34,168 nucleotides of DNA from an uncultured Bacilli bacterium (GCA_944359085.1 CALVSQ010000011.1:1-34168), one strand, 5' to 3'; shown: positions 23,713-33,936, numbered from the stretch's first letter. Notes: generated from the sequence alone by a model not told the origin. Program-made: numbers and translations.

Positions 23713-24630
23713 ATGAAATTTAAATATTCATTAGATAATAAAAGATATCATACATTAAATTATTATTATAAAAACTTATTTAATGAAAAAATTATTAAAA
23801 TAAGTTTAAATGCAGGTTTTAGTTGTCCACATTTAAAAAGTGGTGGATGTATTTATTGTAGTAATTTAGGAAGTGGTGAATATGCCGGAAATAAAAATGA
23901 TGATTTAGTTACTCAATTTAATGAAGGAAAAAAATTAATGAATAAATGGCAAGGTAAATATATAGGATATTTCCAAGCTAGAACTAATACATACGCTCCT
24001 GTAAATATTTTAAAAGAAAAATATGAAACAATTTTAAAATTAGATGATGTAATAGGATTAGCTATAGCTACAAGACCTGATTCAATATCAGAAGAATGTT
24101 TAGAATATTTAAGCGAATTAAATAAAAAAACATTTCTAACAGTTGAGTTAGGTTTACAAACTATTCATGAAAAAACAGCTCTATTAATAAATAGAGGTCA
24201 TAGTTTAGACTGTTTTGTAGATATGGTTAATAAATTAAGAGAAAAAAATATTAATGTTGTCGTTCATATAATTAATGGTTTACCTTACGAAACAAAAAAT
24301 ATGATGATTGAAACAGTAAAATTTTTAAATAAATTAGATATTCAAGGAATCAAAATTCATATGTTACATATTTTAAAAAATACAAAATTAGAAAAAATTT
24401 ATCAAAACAATCCATTTCCGTTATTAACTAAAGACCAATATATTGAAATAGTTTGTGAGCAATTAAGATATTTAAGACCAGAAATAGTTATTCATCGACT
24501 AACAGGTGATCCTAAAGAAGAAGATTTAATTGAACCAAAATGGACTTTAAAAAAAATAGATGTTTTAAATGGTATAGACAAATATATGAAAAAAAATAAC
24601 ATTTTTCAAGGAGATTATATAAATTTATAA
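23713..24630 (+). CDS. TIGR01212-family radical SAM protein (YtqA/YhcC type)
   Basis: A 305-aa radical SAM enzyme. The [4Fe-4S] cysteines are C38, C46 and C49 (CPHLKSGGCIYCSN), the extended spacing typical of TIGR01212. Other marks: GYFQARTNTYAP, GLAIATRPDSIS, VELGLQTIHEKTALLINRGH and HIINGLPYET. In B. subtilis the family member YtqA is next to ytqB, a tRNA methyltransferase gene; no such neighbour is present here, so the substrate cannot be read from context. GGTGA precedes the ATG and a strong promoter lies upstream. Confidence 0.92.
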   Translation: MKFKYSLDNKRYHTLNYYYKNLFNEKIIKISLNAGFSCPHLKSGGCIYCSNLGSGEYAGNKNDDLVTQFNEGKKLMNKWQGKYIGYFQARTNTYAPVNILKEKYETILKLDDVIGLAIATRPDSISEECLEYLSELNKKTFLTVELGLQTIHEKTALLINRGHSLDCFVDMVNKLREKNINVVVHIINGLPYETKNMMIETVKFLNKLDIQGIKIHMLHILKNTKLEKIYQNNPFPLLTKDQYIEIVCEQLRYLRPEIVIHRLTGDPKEEDLIEPKWTLKKIDVLNGIDKYMKKNNIFQGDYINL

Positions 24631-24734
24631 ATTAAATTAATAAATAATAATAAATATAATAAAATATTAAAAATTAATTTAATCAATTATTAAAATTAGA
24701 ATTATATTTTATATTAATTTTAAAAATTAGTCAT

Positions 24735-24762
24735 TTGATTAATTTTTTATTTTATTTATAAT
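24735..24762 (+). promoter_or_regulatory. Promoter of the 68-aa gene
   Basis: TTGATT -35 (24735-24740), 16-bp spacer, TATAAT -10 (24757-24762), then an AAGGAGG site 20 bp downstream. Confidence 0.65.
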
Positions 24763-24783
24763 GAAATGTGAAGGAGGAATTTT

Positions 24784-24990
24784 ATGGAAAAATTTATTTT
24801 AAAAAAATCTCATTTAACAGAAAATGAGATAAATGAGTTATTATATTATTATAAGGAAGGAATTAATATCGGAAAAGAAGAAACAATGACTAAATTAATT
24901 AATAATATGATTAAATGTTCATTAGACTTAAAAACAATCTCTAAAATTACTAATAAAAAATTAACTCAAATCAAACAATATTTAAATTAA
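24784..24990 (+). CDS. Small 68-aa protein resembling the tail of Rpn/transposase-family proteins
   Basis: A 68-aa protein with an ideal AAGGAGG site, its own promoter and a terminator, so it is very probably expressed. The segment GINIGKEETMTKLINNMIKCSLDLKTISKITNKKL resembles the C-terminal helical tail of Rpn-type PD-(D/E)XK nuclease/transposase proteins (G-x-E-rich, then K-x-I-x-NML-x-G-x-x-x-x-x-I-x-x-x-T). The nuclease domain is absent. It may be a free-standing small helical or HTH-like protein. Function unknown. Confidence 0.7.
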   Translation: MEKFILKKSHLTENEINELLYYYKEGINIGKEETMTKLINNMIKCSLDLKTISKITNKKLTQIKQYLN

Positions 24991-25018
24991 AAATAGCGTA
25001 AATCGCTATTTTTTTTCA
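24991..25018. terminator. Bidirectional terminator between 68-aa gene and herA-like gene
   Basis: 8-bp stem (24991-24998 with 25004-25011, AAATAGCG/CGCTATTT), loop TAAAT, with T runs on both sides. It serves the plus-strand 68-aa gene and contains the stop codon of the minus-strand ATPase. Confidence 0.9.
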
Positions 25019-26772
25019 ATAAACCAAGTGCTACTAATATCACAACTATTACTAGATGGTGCTGGATTTGGCATCTCCATTTTTATCATAACAGGCACTT
25101 TAAATGCAGTTCCAAAAGCAATACAATTTCCAGGTTGTAAAATTCTCAATCTTTTTACTATTTCATTAGTTATATTAGGAACCATTTTTTGAATATATTC
25201 AACATCAACAGGATGTAACATTTTAAATATTAAGAAGTTATTACATTGTGATAATGAAGTTTCTGATAATTCGCTTGGTCTTTGACTTATTAATCCTAAC
25301 ATTACTCCATATTTTCTTCCTTCTTTTGTTATACGATCAAATATATTATACCCTAATAAATTTATATCATTATCATTTTGAACATATCTGTGAGCTTCTT
25401 CCAAAATAATATGAAATGGCATAGTTGCCCTATTTTTTAATTCCTTAGCATAATCAAATAATAATTTTGAATAAATTTTAGTTATACTTTTAGCTAATCT
25501 ATCATCAATATAGTTAATATTAAAATTAATTATTTGAGCTTTTCTACCATTTGGAGCCGTTAACAATTCTTTTATGTATTGTTCTCTAGTAACAAATTTA
25601 TCATATTCAAAATATTTTCTAGCTTCACTATTAACTAAAGAATGCAATCTAACTTTTAAAGTATTTGAATCTTCATATATCTTTTCACTATTTAAAGTTC
25701 CTTCACTGATAAGTGCGAAATCTAAAGCTTTTTCAATATCTTCTAATGTATACATACATTCTTCATCTGGTAAACTAATTTTTAAATCTTCTTGAATATA
25801 TTTTTGAATAAAATTTGTTAGTAACTCCATTTCTCTAATTTTACCAGATGCATCAATTAATAAACATTGTTTTAATGGTCTAGTATAACCTGGTTGAAAA
25901 ATAGGAGTTTCCAAATTTAATTCTGGAGTGTTATAGTATGATAAAATAGAAAATATTTGATCTCTTATTTGAGCTGGCGGATTACCACTTGATAAAATAT
26001 CTACAATAGCTCTTGCAATAATATCATTTTTTAATTTTACAACATTTTCACCATTTCGAGCAAAAATATTTACTAATTTTAATGATTTTTCAATAATAGG
26101 TAATTGTGATAACTTATCAGCATTTAATAAAAGAGCTAAATCATCAACTCCTAATAACCAAGTAGGTATTCTTAATACTTCAGTTTCACTAAAATTTAAA
26201 TTTGTTGTATAAGATTTAAATGATATTTCTTCACTACCTATATTTTTAAATGCACTATGATATTCTCCATAAGCATCAAAAATAAATAAACTGGCACGAT
26301 ATGGAATAAATCTTTTTTTATCAAAAATATTTTGAATTATTCTAGCAACACCACATGATTTACCAGATCCAGTAGAACCTAAAATAGCAAAATGATTACT
26401 AAAAAATTTATTTATATTAGCACCTATTTTAACACCTTGATAAATTGGACTATTTCCTAAATAAATATCTACATTTTCTTGATAATTTTCTACACCTACT
26501 ATCATTGGTATCTTTTCTTTAGAAATAAGTTTTACAACTGAATTAAAAGAAGGTTTTACCATAACACCAAATATAAATTTATTATCAACTATTTCACCTA
26601 ATAAATTTATGTAGGCTATATTATCCCTTATGTCAATTATTTCCCCTACTATTTTTCTATTGCCATCATCCATAATAACATGAATATTAATCAAATTTTC
26701 AAATCTATTTAAGTCGATAGCTAATTTTAATAAAACTTGATTTTCTACTACTCCAACTATATTACCTAACAT
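25006..26772 (-). CDS. HerA-like hexameric ATPase
   Basis: A 588-aa protein of the HerA/FtsK superfamily (DUF87 type). An N-terminal beta HAS-barrel (about 1-110) precedes the RecA-like core with Walker A GSTGSGKS (132-139), Walker B FHIILEEAH (453-461) and an arginine-containing ITKEGRKYGVMLGLISQRPSELS segment. HerA proteins form ring ATPases that pump DNA, often with NurA nuclease in archaea or with SIR2/DUF4297 effectors in bacterial defence. No such partner is seen here. Strong promoter and GGAGGG site. A role in DNA processing is likely; partner unknown. Confidence 0.9.
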   Translation of the reverse strand: MLGNIVGVVENQVLLKLAIDLNRFENLINIHVIMDDGNRKIVGEIIDIRDNIAYINLLGEIVDNKFIFGVMVKPSFNSVVKLISKEKIPMIVGVENYQENVDIYLGNSPIYQGVKIGANINKFFSNHFAILGSTGSGKSCGVARIIQNIFDKKRFIPYRASLFIFDAYGEYHSAFKNIGSEEISFKSYTTNLNFSETEVLRIPTWLLGVDDLALLLNADKLSQLPIIEKSLKLVNIFARNGENVVKLKNDIIARAIVDILSSGNPPAQIRDQIFSILSYYNTPELNLETPIFQPGYTRPLKQCLLIDASGKIREMELLTNFIQKYIQEDLKISLPDEECMYTLEDIEKALDFALISEGTLNSEKIYEDSNTLKVRLHSLVNSEARKYFEYDKFVTREQYIKELLTAPNGRKAQIINFNINYIDDRLAKSITKIYSKLLFDYAKELKNRATMPFHIILEEAHRYVQNDNDINLLGYNIFDRITKEGRKYGVMLGLISQRPSELSETSLSQCNNFLIFKMLHPVDVEYIQKMVPNITNEIVKRLRILQPGNCIAFGTAFKVPVMIKMEMPNPAPSSNSCDISSTWFIEKK

Positions 26773-26795
26773 TGTATCCCTCCAATTATAATATA

Positions 26796-26824
26796 ATTAT
26801 ACATTTTTTTTAATAATTGGTCAA
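26796..26824 (-). promoter_or_regulatory. Promoter of the HerA-like gene
   Basis: TTGACC -35 (26819-26824), 17-bp spacer, TATAAT -10 (26796-26801). Confidence 0.78.
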
Positions 26825-26849
26825 TAAAAAAAATAGTTTTCACTATTTT
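26825..26849 (-). terminator. Terminator of the SOS small-protein operon
   Basis: 8-bp stem (26830-26837 with 26842-26849, AAAATAGT/ACTATTTT), 4-nt loop, then a U run on the minus strand. It includes the 46-aa gene's stop codon. Confidence 0.88.
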
Positions 26850-26983
26850 AAATTATAAGATATATATTCCTCTGTAATATCTTTAGTTTCTTCTAATTTG
26901 GTACTAGGCGTACTAATAATAGTTATCCCCAACATAATAACAATAAAGGCAATAATAGTTTTATTTTTTAACATTTCTTTCAT
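26843..26983 (-). CDS. Small 46-aa single-span membrane protein in an SOS operon
   Basis: A 46-aa protein: MKEMLKNK, a hydrophobic span (about 9-25, TIIAFIVIMLGITIIS) and a charged tail (EETKDITEEY). The ATG overlaps the stop of the 60-aa HTH gene (ATGA), with a GGAG element 8 nt upstream, and a terminator holds its stop codon. The operon promoter overlaps a LexA-box-like site and is divergent from lexA. That position matches yneA, the SOS cell-division inhibitor of Bacillus, which also has an N-terminal membrane helix, but the LysM domain of YneA is absent. A similar role is an inference. Confidence 0.7.
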   Translation of the reverse strand: MKEMLKNKTIIAFIVIMLGITIISTPSTKLEETKDITEEYISYNLK

Positions 26984-27162
26984 AATTCAAACTCCATTCT
27001 CTTAATAAAATAAATTTTTTCAATTTTGTCATCAAATATAACAGGATTATATTTTTTATATTGACCTAATTTTTCTTTGTTTAATTTTTTTATAATTGAA
27101 CAAATTTTTTTCTTGCTATATCCTGTTAATAATTGAAGATCTTTAACTGTATAATATTCCAT
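26980..27162 (-). CDS. Small 60-aa HTH-like protein, divergent from lexA
   Basis: A 60-aa protein, MEYYTVKDLQLLTGYSKK to the tail IYFIKRMEFEL. Residues 4-32 look like a helix-turn-helix (TVKDLQLLTGYSKKKI, then CSIIKKLN). A longer in-frame ORF begins at 27201, but that lies upstream of the -10 (27186-27191), so the ATG at 27162 with AAAGGA is chosen. It is the first gene of a two-gene operon with a 46-aa membrane protein and is controlled by a LexA-box-like site. No named family recognised; excisionase-like small HTH proteins are a possible relative. Confidence 0.7.
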   Translation of the reverse strand: MEYYTVKDLQLLTGYSKKKICSIIKKLNKEKLGQYKKYNPVIFDDKIEKIYFIKRMEFEL

Positions 27163-27185
27163 AGCACCATTCCTTTCATGATTTA

Positions 27186-27214
27186 ATTTTATCACGAACA
27201 AATATTCGTGTCAA
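27186..27214 (-). promoter_or_regulatory. Promoter of the small-protein operon divergent from lexA
   Basis: Consensus TTGACA -35 (27209-27214), 17-bp spacer and TAAAAT -10 (27186-27191) with upstream TGA. The LexA-like box fills the spacer. Confidence 0.82.
27195..27208. promoter_or_regulatory. LexA box-like operator 1
   Basis: CGAACAAATATTCG fits the Gram-positive SOS box CGAAC-N4-GTTCG with one mismatch. It lies exactly between the -35 and -10 of the leftward promoter. Confidence 0.75.
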
Positions 27215-27232
27215 CATATTTTTATAAAAAAA

Positions 27233-27246
27233 CGAAAATTTGTTTG
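27233..27246. promoter_or_regulatory. LexA box-like operator 2
   Basis: CGAAAATTTGTTTG matches CGAAC-N4-GTTCG with two mismatches and overlaps the lexA -35, as expected for autorepression. Confidence 0.7.
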
Positions 27247-27272
27247 ACAAATGTAAAATTATATGTTAAGAT
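27244..27272 (+). promoter_or_regulatory. lexA promoter
   Basis: TTGACA -35 (27244-27249), 17-bp spacer, TAAGAT -10 (27267-27272) with TGT before it (extended -10). Confidence 0.78.
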
Positions 27273-27303
27273 GTTAATAGAAAGTTAAAAGGAGGTAATT
27301 AAC

Positions 27304-27921
27304 TTGGAAAAATTAACTAATCAACAAGAAAAAATGTTAGATATAATTAAAAAATATGTTGTTAATCACGGATATGCACCAACAGTTAGAGAATTATGCC
27401 AAGAAATGAATTTATCAAGTACTGCTACCGTTCAAGTTCATTTAAATAATTTAGAAAAAAAAGGATATATTAAAAAGGAAGAAAGTAAAAATAGAACTAT
27501 TGAAATTTTAGTTGATAATGAATATGAAATTAAAAATGAATTAATTACCGAAGTACCACTACTAGGTAAAATTACTGCAGGAAATCCTATTGAAGCAATT
27601 GAAAGACCAGATGAATACTTTAGTTTGCCATCATATTTAATCCCCAAAAACAAAGATGTATTTACATTATTAGTAAGTGGTGAAAGTATGATTAATGCTG
27701 GTATTTTAGATGGTGATATTGTTATTGTTGAAAGAAAAAATACCGCTAATAATGGAGAAATAGTTGTAGCAATGACTGATGAAAACGAAGTTACATTAAA
27801 AACATTTTATAAAGAAAAAGATCATTTTAGATTACAACCTGAAAATGATACTATGGAGCCATTTATTATGGATAATGTTACAATTTTAGGTAAAGCTATT
27901 GGATTATATAGAAAAATATAA
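27304..27921 (+). CDS. lexA: SOS repressor LexA
   Basis: A 205-aa LexA. The N-terminal winged HTH (TNQQEKMLDIIKKYV, YAPTVRELCQEMNLSSTATVQ) is followed by the S24 self-cleaving domain: Ala92-Gly93 cleavage site (ITAGNP), catalytic S128 (SGESM) and K166 (VTLKTF). All residues for RecA-stimulated self-cleavage are present. The start is TTG with GGAGGT. Two SOS-box-like sites lie upstream, one over its own -35. Very confident. Confidence 0.98.
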   Translation: MEKLTNQQEKMLDIIKKYVVNHGYAPTVRELCQEMNLSSTATVQVHLNNLEKKGYIKKEESKNRTIEILVDNEYEIKNELITEVPLLGKITAGNPIEAIERPDEYFSLPSYLIPKNKDVFTLLVSGESMINAGILDGDIVIVERKNTANNGEIVVAMTDENEVTLKTFYKEKDHFRLQPENDTMEPFIMDNVTILGKAIGLYRKI

Positions 27922-27948
27922 AATCAGGATTTTATTCCTGATTTTTTT
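27921..27948. terminator. Bidirectional terminator between lexA and ftsK
   Basis: 9-bp stem (27921-27929 with 27936-27944, AAATCAGGA/TCCTGATTT), 6-nt loop, T runs on both sides; it contains the stop region of both convergent genes. Confidence 0.92.
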
Positions 27949-30130
27949 CTAATTTAACTAAAACTTCTCTAGGTTTAGAACCATTAGAAGGACCAATTAT
28001 TCCTCTTTCTTCTAATAAATCAATTGCCCTAGCAGCTCTATTATATCCTAATCTAAATCTTCTTTGTAATAATGAAGCACTTGCTTTTCCTTGTGTTACA
28101 ACAAATTCAACAATTTCATTATATAAAGGTTCTTCCATTGCATCATCAGTCATTGTTGTAGCTCCTTTGACATCTTCAGAAGCAACTGTTAAAGATTCAT
28201 CATACCTTGCTTTTTGTTGTGAAATAGTATAATCTGCTACTGCTTTAATTTCTTCATCAGATATAAATGTACCTTGAACTCTTATTGGAACATTTTCTCC
28301 TTGTGGTAAAAATAACATATCACCTTTACCCAATAGTTTTTCGGCTCCAGTCATATCTAAAATTGTTCTTGAGTCAATACTTGAAGATACAGCAAATGAA
28401 ATACGAGATGGAATATTAGCTTTTACAACACCAGTAATTACATCTGTAGATGGTCTTTGAGTTGCTACTATTAAATGAATTCCTGCAGCTCTTGCCATTT
28501 GGGTTATTCTCATAATAGACTCTTCAACTTCTTTTGCAGCTACTAACATTAAATCTGCCAATTCGTCGATTATTACTACAATATATGGTAATTTTTTAAT
28601 ATCACCATTAGTATTTTTTTTCTCTAAATAAGCATTGTACCCTGCTATATTTTTAGTTCCAGATTGCTCGAACAAATCATAACGATGTTCCATTTCTGTA
28701 ACTATTTTTTTAAGTACTATATTAGCTTTTTTAGGATCAGTTACAACAGGTGTTAGTAAATGTGGAACACCATTATACATTGATAATTCAACTTTTTTAG
28801 GATCAACTAATACTAATTTAACTTCATCAGGTTTAGCCCTCATCAATATTGATATCAACATACTATTAATACAAACAGATTTACCAGATCCAGTAGAACC
28901 TGCTACTAATAAATGTGGTGTCTTATTTATTTCACAATAAATAGGTTTACCCATAATATCTTTACCTAAAGTTACTAATAATTTAGAATCTTCCATTCCT
29001 TTAGGAACACTTTCTAATATTTCTCTTACACTTACCATTGTAACAGCTTTGTTTGGTATTTCAACACCAACAGTTTTTTTACCAGGAATAGGAGCTTGAA
29101 TATGAACACTTTTAGCAGCTAGTGCTAAAGCAATTTCTTTATCTAAACTTACTATTCTACTTAATTTAGTTCCAGCTTTGATATCTAATTCATATTGTGT
29201 TACAGCAGGTCCAATATTAATTGCTACAACTTTAGCTTCAATACCAAAATCATGAAATACAGTTTGTAATATATCAACAGTATCTTTAATTGCATCTTGA
29301 TTTTCTTTATTATTTTTCTTAGTAGGCTTTGAAAGTAAACTTATAGGAGGATATTTATAATTTATATTTGTATCTCCAACTTCTTTTATTTCATCTAACT
29401 CAATTGTTTCAATATCATCCTTTTTAACTTCTTCATTTTGAATTATCTCATCCATACTAGAAATTACAATTTTATCATCTTTTTCGTATTCATCTTCAAC
29501 TTTTTTAATATGTTCTTTATCTTTTGTTTTGTGAGCTAAATTAACGGTTCCTTGAACTGTTTTTTTAACACCATTTTCTAAAGATTTAATAACATCATAT
29601 ATAGTAATACCGGTAAATAAAATAAAACCACATATTATTAAAGCCACACTAACTACATTTGCACCTTGTAATGACACTAATTTTACCATAGTTACACTAA
29701 GTATTGCTCCTATCATTCCGCCACCTTGAATATCCATAGTACCATCAATAAAATAATTTAAATTATTAAACGTTTCTTCAATAACTGTTCCATAACTTAT
29801 AGTATCATTAACAGCTAATTGTTTTATGTAACCTAAATGAAATAAACATAATATACCTAAAACAATTATATATAATCCAATTAATTTTGAAGTTAATAAA
29901 TCAGGTTTAGTTCTTTTTACAATCATAAATCCACCAATAATACCTACTATTATTAATAAAATTGACCATAAAACTCCAACTAAGAATCCTGAAAAACCAA
30001 CTATAATATTAGCTAGTAATCCAAATCTACAACAACCTATTATAGCTGCTAAAATAAGTAATATTCCATATATTTCAACTTTAGCATTATTATCTTTCTT
30101 TACTTCTTTTCTTACCTTTTTCTTAGTCAT
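27932..30130 (-). CDS. ftsK: DNA translocase FtsK/SpoIIIE
   Basis: A 732-aa FtsK/SpoIIIE/SftA-type translocase that pumps chromosomal DNA through the septum. About four to five N-terminal helices (20-70, 83-100, 138-175), an acidic/basic linker (190-275), then the motor: beta-subdomain with GPAVTQYELDIKAGTKLSRI, Walker A GSTGSGKS (411-418), Walker B IIDEL (520-524) and ATQRPSTDVITG. The C-terminal gamma winged helix (RRFRLGYNRAARAIDLLEER) recognises oriented DNA. Membrane helices fit FtsK/SpoIIIE rather than soluble SftA. AGAAGGTGA site and an extended -10 upstream. Monocistronic. Confidence 0.96.
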   Translation of the reverse strand: MTKKKVRKEVKKDNNAKVEIYGILLILAAIIGCCRFGLLANIIVGFSGFLVGVLWSILLIIVGIIGGFMIVKRTKPDLLTSKLIGLYIIVLGILCLFHLGYIKQLAVNDTISYGTVIEETFNNLNYFIDGTMDIQGGGMIGAILSVTMVKLVSLQGANVVSVALIICGFILFTGITIYDVIKSLENGVKKTVQGTVNLAHKTKDKEHIKKVEDEYEKDDKIVISSMDEIIQNEEVKKDDIETIELDEIKEVGDTNINYKYPPISLLSKPTKKNNKENQDAIKDTVDILQTVFHDFGIEAKVVAINIGPAVTQYELDIKAGTKLSRIVSLDKEIALALAAKSVHIQAPIPGKKTVGVEIPNKAVTMVSVREILESVPKGMEDSKLLVTLGKDIMGKPIYCEINKTPHLLVAGSTGSGKSVCINSMLISILMRAKPDEVKLVLVDPKKVELSMYNGVPHLLTPVVTDPKKANIVLKKIVTEMEHRYDLFEQSGTKNIAGYNAYLEKKNTNGDIKKLPYIVVIIDELADLMLVAAKEVEESIMRITQMARAAGIHLIVATQRPSTDVITGVVKANIPSRISFAVSSSIDSRTILDMTGAEKLLGKGDMLFLPQGENVPIRVQGTFISDEEIKAVADYTISQQKARYDESLTVASEDVKGATTMTDDAMEEPLYNEIVEFVVTQGKASASLLQRRFRLGYNRAARAIDLLEERGIIGPSNGSKPREVLVKLEKNQE

Positions 30131-30154
30131 TTAACTTCACCTTCTACAATTAAA

Positions 30155-30163
30155 ATTATATCA
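30155..30163 (-). promoter_or_regulatory. ftsK promoter
   Basis: Extended -10 TGATATAAT, 24 bp before the ATG; no good -35. Confidence 0.6.
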
Positions 30164-30171
30164 CATTTAAA

Positions 30172-31864
<1,693 letters not shown>

Positions 31865-31868
<4 letters not shown>

Positions 31869-33193
31869 TTTAAACCATTAACTACTTTCTTAAATTCGTC
31901 TCCCCTATCTTCAAATTTGGCATATTGATCCCAAGAAGCACAAGCAGGACTTAACAAAATAACACTGTTATCAATTGATAATTCATAAGCTTTTTTAATT
32001 GATTCTTCTAAATTATCTTTTTTATAACATTCTATATTATTTTTATTGCAAAAATCTAATATTCTATCTTTAGTTTCTCCATAACATACAACTGCTTTAA
32101 CATTTTTCATATGTGGTAATAATTCATCAAAAGAATGTCCTCTATCTAATCCACCTAATAATAAATATGTTGGTTTATTAAATGAATCTAAGGCAATATT
32201 AGTTGACACAACGTTTGTTGCTTTTGAATCATTATAAAATTCTCTTGTATTTAATGTTCTTACATATTCTAATCTATGTGCAACACCACCAAAAGTAGTC
32301 AACACTTTTTTTATTATTTCATTTGAAACATTAAATTGTTTAGCAACAATAACCGCGCACATAATATTTTCATAATTATGATTACCTTTTAATTTTATTT
32401 CATCTAATTTAATAATTTCTTCTTTATAGTAAATTGCATTGTTTTTAATACAAGCATCACAATCTTTGTAAGCAGAAAAGTATATTTTATTTGATTTTAT
32501 ATCTTTTGTATTATTTATTACATCTAAATTATTACCATTTAATATTGCGATATCATTATTATTATGATATTTAAATATTCTTACTTTATTTTTAATATAA
32601 TTTTCATAAGTTCCAAAATGATCTAAATGAGTTGGGGACAAATTAGTCATAACACCAATATCAATTTTAAAATCTTTAAAATCATGCATTTGATGTCCTG
32701 AAACTTCTAAAACTAAAATATCATTTTCTTTGACACTTTCTAGCAATGAACAAACTGGATAACCTATATTTCCACCCAAATGAACAGACAAACCTGCTTC
32801 TTTTAATATATTATAAGTTAATGTTGTTGTAGTTGTTTTACCATTACTTCCTGTAATACCAACTATTTTTACATTTTTAGGTAAATAATGATAAGCTACT
32901 TCTAATTCGTTTATAACAGGAATATTTAAATCATTTGCTTTTAAACAAACTGGATGATCTAATTTAATTCCTGGGTTTTTAACAACAAAGCTAAAACTAT
33001 CATCTAATAAATCAACTGGTTTATCAGTTATTATTAAATTAACTCCCAACTCTTTTAATTCTTTTACTTTTTCTTCATCTTGTTCTTTCATATCAGTAAT
33101 AACAATATCACAATTATGTTTAGCTAAAACCTTAGCTACTTCATAACCAGATCTTGCCATACCTAATATAAATATTTTTTTATTATCATACAT
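31865..33193 (-). CDS. murD: UDP-N-acetylmuramoylalanine--D-glutamate ligase
   Basis: A 442-aa MurD that adds D-Glu to UDP-MurNAc-L-Ala in peptidoglycan synthesis. N-terminal dinucleotide-like fold (IFILGMARSGYEVAK), ATP-binding GITGSNGKTTT (113-122), TNLSPTHLDHFGTYENYIKNK, GVAHRLEYV and YNDSKATN are present. EVSGHQMHD replaces the common SSFQL segment, as in some related Firmicutes. ATG at 33193 is chosen because the upstream GTG lies inside the AGGTGAT ribosome site. First gene of an operon with PEBP and eno. It implies a cell wall, unlike true Mollicutes. Confidence 0.97.
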
Positions 33194-33209
33194 TTTTATC
33201 ACCTATTAC

Positions 33210-33218
33210 ATTATATCA
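33210..33218 (-). promoter_or_regulatory. Promoter of murD-PEBP-eno
   Basis: Extended -10 TGATATAAT, 16 bp before the murD ATG; -35 weak. Confidence 0.62.
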
Positions 33219-33230
33219 TTTTTTTATAAA

Positions 33231-33265
33231 AAAAGAAAAAATTGTAATATTTTATACAATTTTTT
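33231..33265 (-). terminator. Terminator of rpsU-yqeY
   Basis: 11-bp stem (33236-33246 with 33255-33265) with a U run on the minus strand, overlapping the yqeY stop. Confidence 0.82.
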
Positions 33266-33707
33266 ATAAATTATTTAATTTTTCTTTTACTAATTTATTA
33301 ACTAATGACATATCAGCTTTACCTTTTAATAAAGGAGAAATCTTACCCATAATTTTTCCTGTATCAGCTTGACTTGTTGGATTTACTTCATTAAATACTT
33401 CATCAATAACTTTATTAATTTCTTCTTCACCCATCATAGCAGGCATATATTTTTCTAGAATACTTATTTCTTTTTCTGTTTGTTTAATTAAATCAGTTCT
33501 ACCGCTTTTTTCTAAATCACTGATAGTTTCTTTTCTTGTTTTAATTTGTTTGGCTATTACAGCTACTACTTCATCATCTGTTAAATCTCTTTTTTTATTG
33601 ATTTCCTCTAATTGAATAGCTCCTTTAACCATTCTCACAACATTTAATAAATCTTTGTTTTGATTTTTCATTGCATTTTTTAAATCAATCATTATTTTTT
33701 CTTTCAT
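33264..33707 (-). CDS. yqeY: GatB/YqeY domain protein
   Basis: A 147-aa YqeY protein: helical, with LLNVVRMVKGAIQLEEINK, VVAVIAKQIKTRKETISDLEKSGR and the C-terminal DTGKIMGKISPLLKGKADMSLVNKLVKEKL, homologous to the tRNA-binding tail of GatB. Its own function is not established. It lies after rpsU, a conserved Firmicute pair, with AAAGGGA before ATG. An rpsU terminator hairpin lies between them, so yqeY may be partly attenuated. Confidence 0.95.
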   Translation of the reverse strand: MKEKIMIDLKNAMKNQNKDLLNVVRMVKGAIQLEEINKKRDLTDDEVVAVIAKQIKTRKETISDLEKSGRTDLIKQTEKEISILEKYMPAMMGEEEINKVIDEVFNEVNPTSQADTGKIMGKISPLLKGKADMSLVNKLVKEKLNNL

Positions 33708-33726
33708 ATATTATCCCTTTCTTATA

Positions 33727-33747
33727 TTAAAAAAGCCCAAAGGCTTA
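33727..33747 (-). terminator. Terminator/attenuator after rpsU
   Basis: Short GC-containing hairpin AAGCC/GGCTT (33733-33737 with 33742-33746) then a U run. It ends rpsU but yqeY follows without a seen promoter, so partial read-through is likely. Confidence 0.8.
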
Positions 33748-33936
33748 ATTATAATTTCTTTCACGACGACGACTATTTTTAATAGCTTCTTTTTTAGCTT
33801 CTCTTCTTCTTTCTCCTGGTTTACTATAGTGTTCTCTTTTTCTTACTTCTTTTAGGAGGCCATCTTTAACATTTTTTTGTTTAAACATTTTTAATGCACC
33901 ATCAACATTACCATTTTTAACTACAACTTTTGACAT
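33745..33936 (-). CDS. rpsU: Ribosomal protein bS21
   Basis: A 63-aa S21 of the 30S subunit: MSKVVVKNGNVDGALKMF, then REHYSKPGERRREAKKEA and the basic tail RRRERNYN. The start is ATG at 33936 after GGAGGGAT; a short upstream extension is rejected. A strong promoter lies at 33967-33995. Followed by yqeY. Confidence 0.97.
   Translation of the reverse strand: MSKVVVKNGNVDGALKMFKQKNVKDGLLKEVRKREHYSKPGERRREAKKEAIKNSRRRERNYN

Noticed and set aside
25006-26772. HerA-like gene as part of a HerA-SIR2 or HerA-DUF4297 defence system
   Set aside because: No effector gene is next to it; neighbours are a 68-aa gene and a small SOS operon.
27163-27201. Upstream ATG for the 60-aa HTH gene
   Set aside because: It lies upstream of the -10 (27186-27191), outside the predicted transcript.
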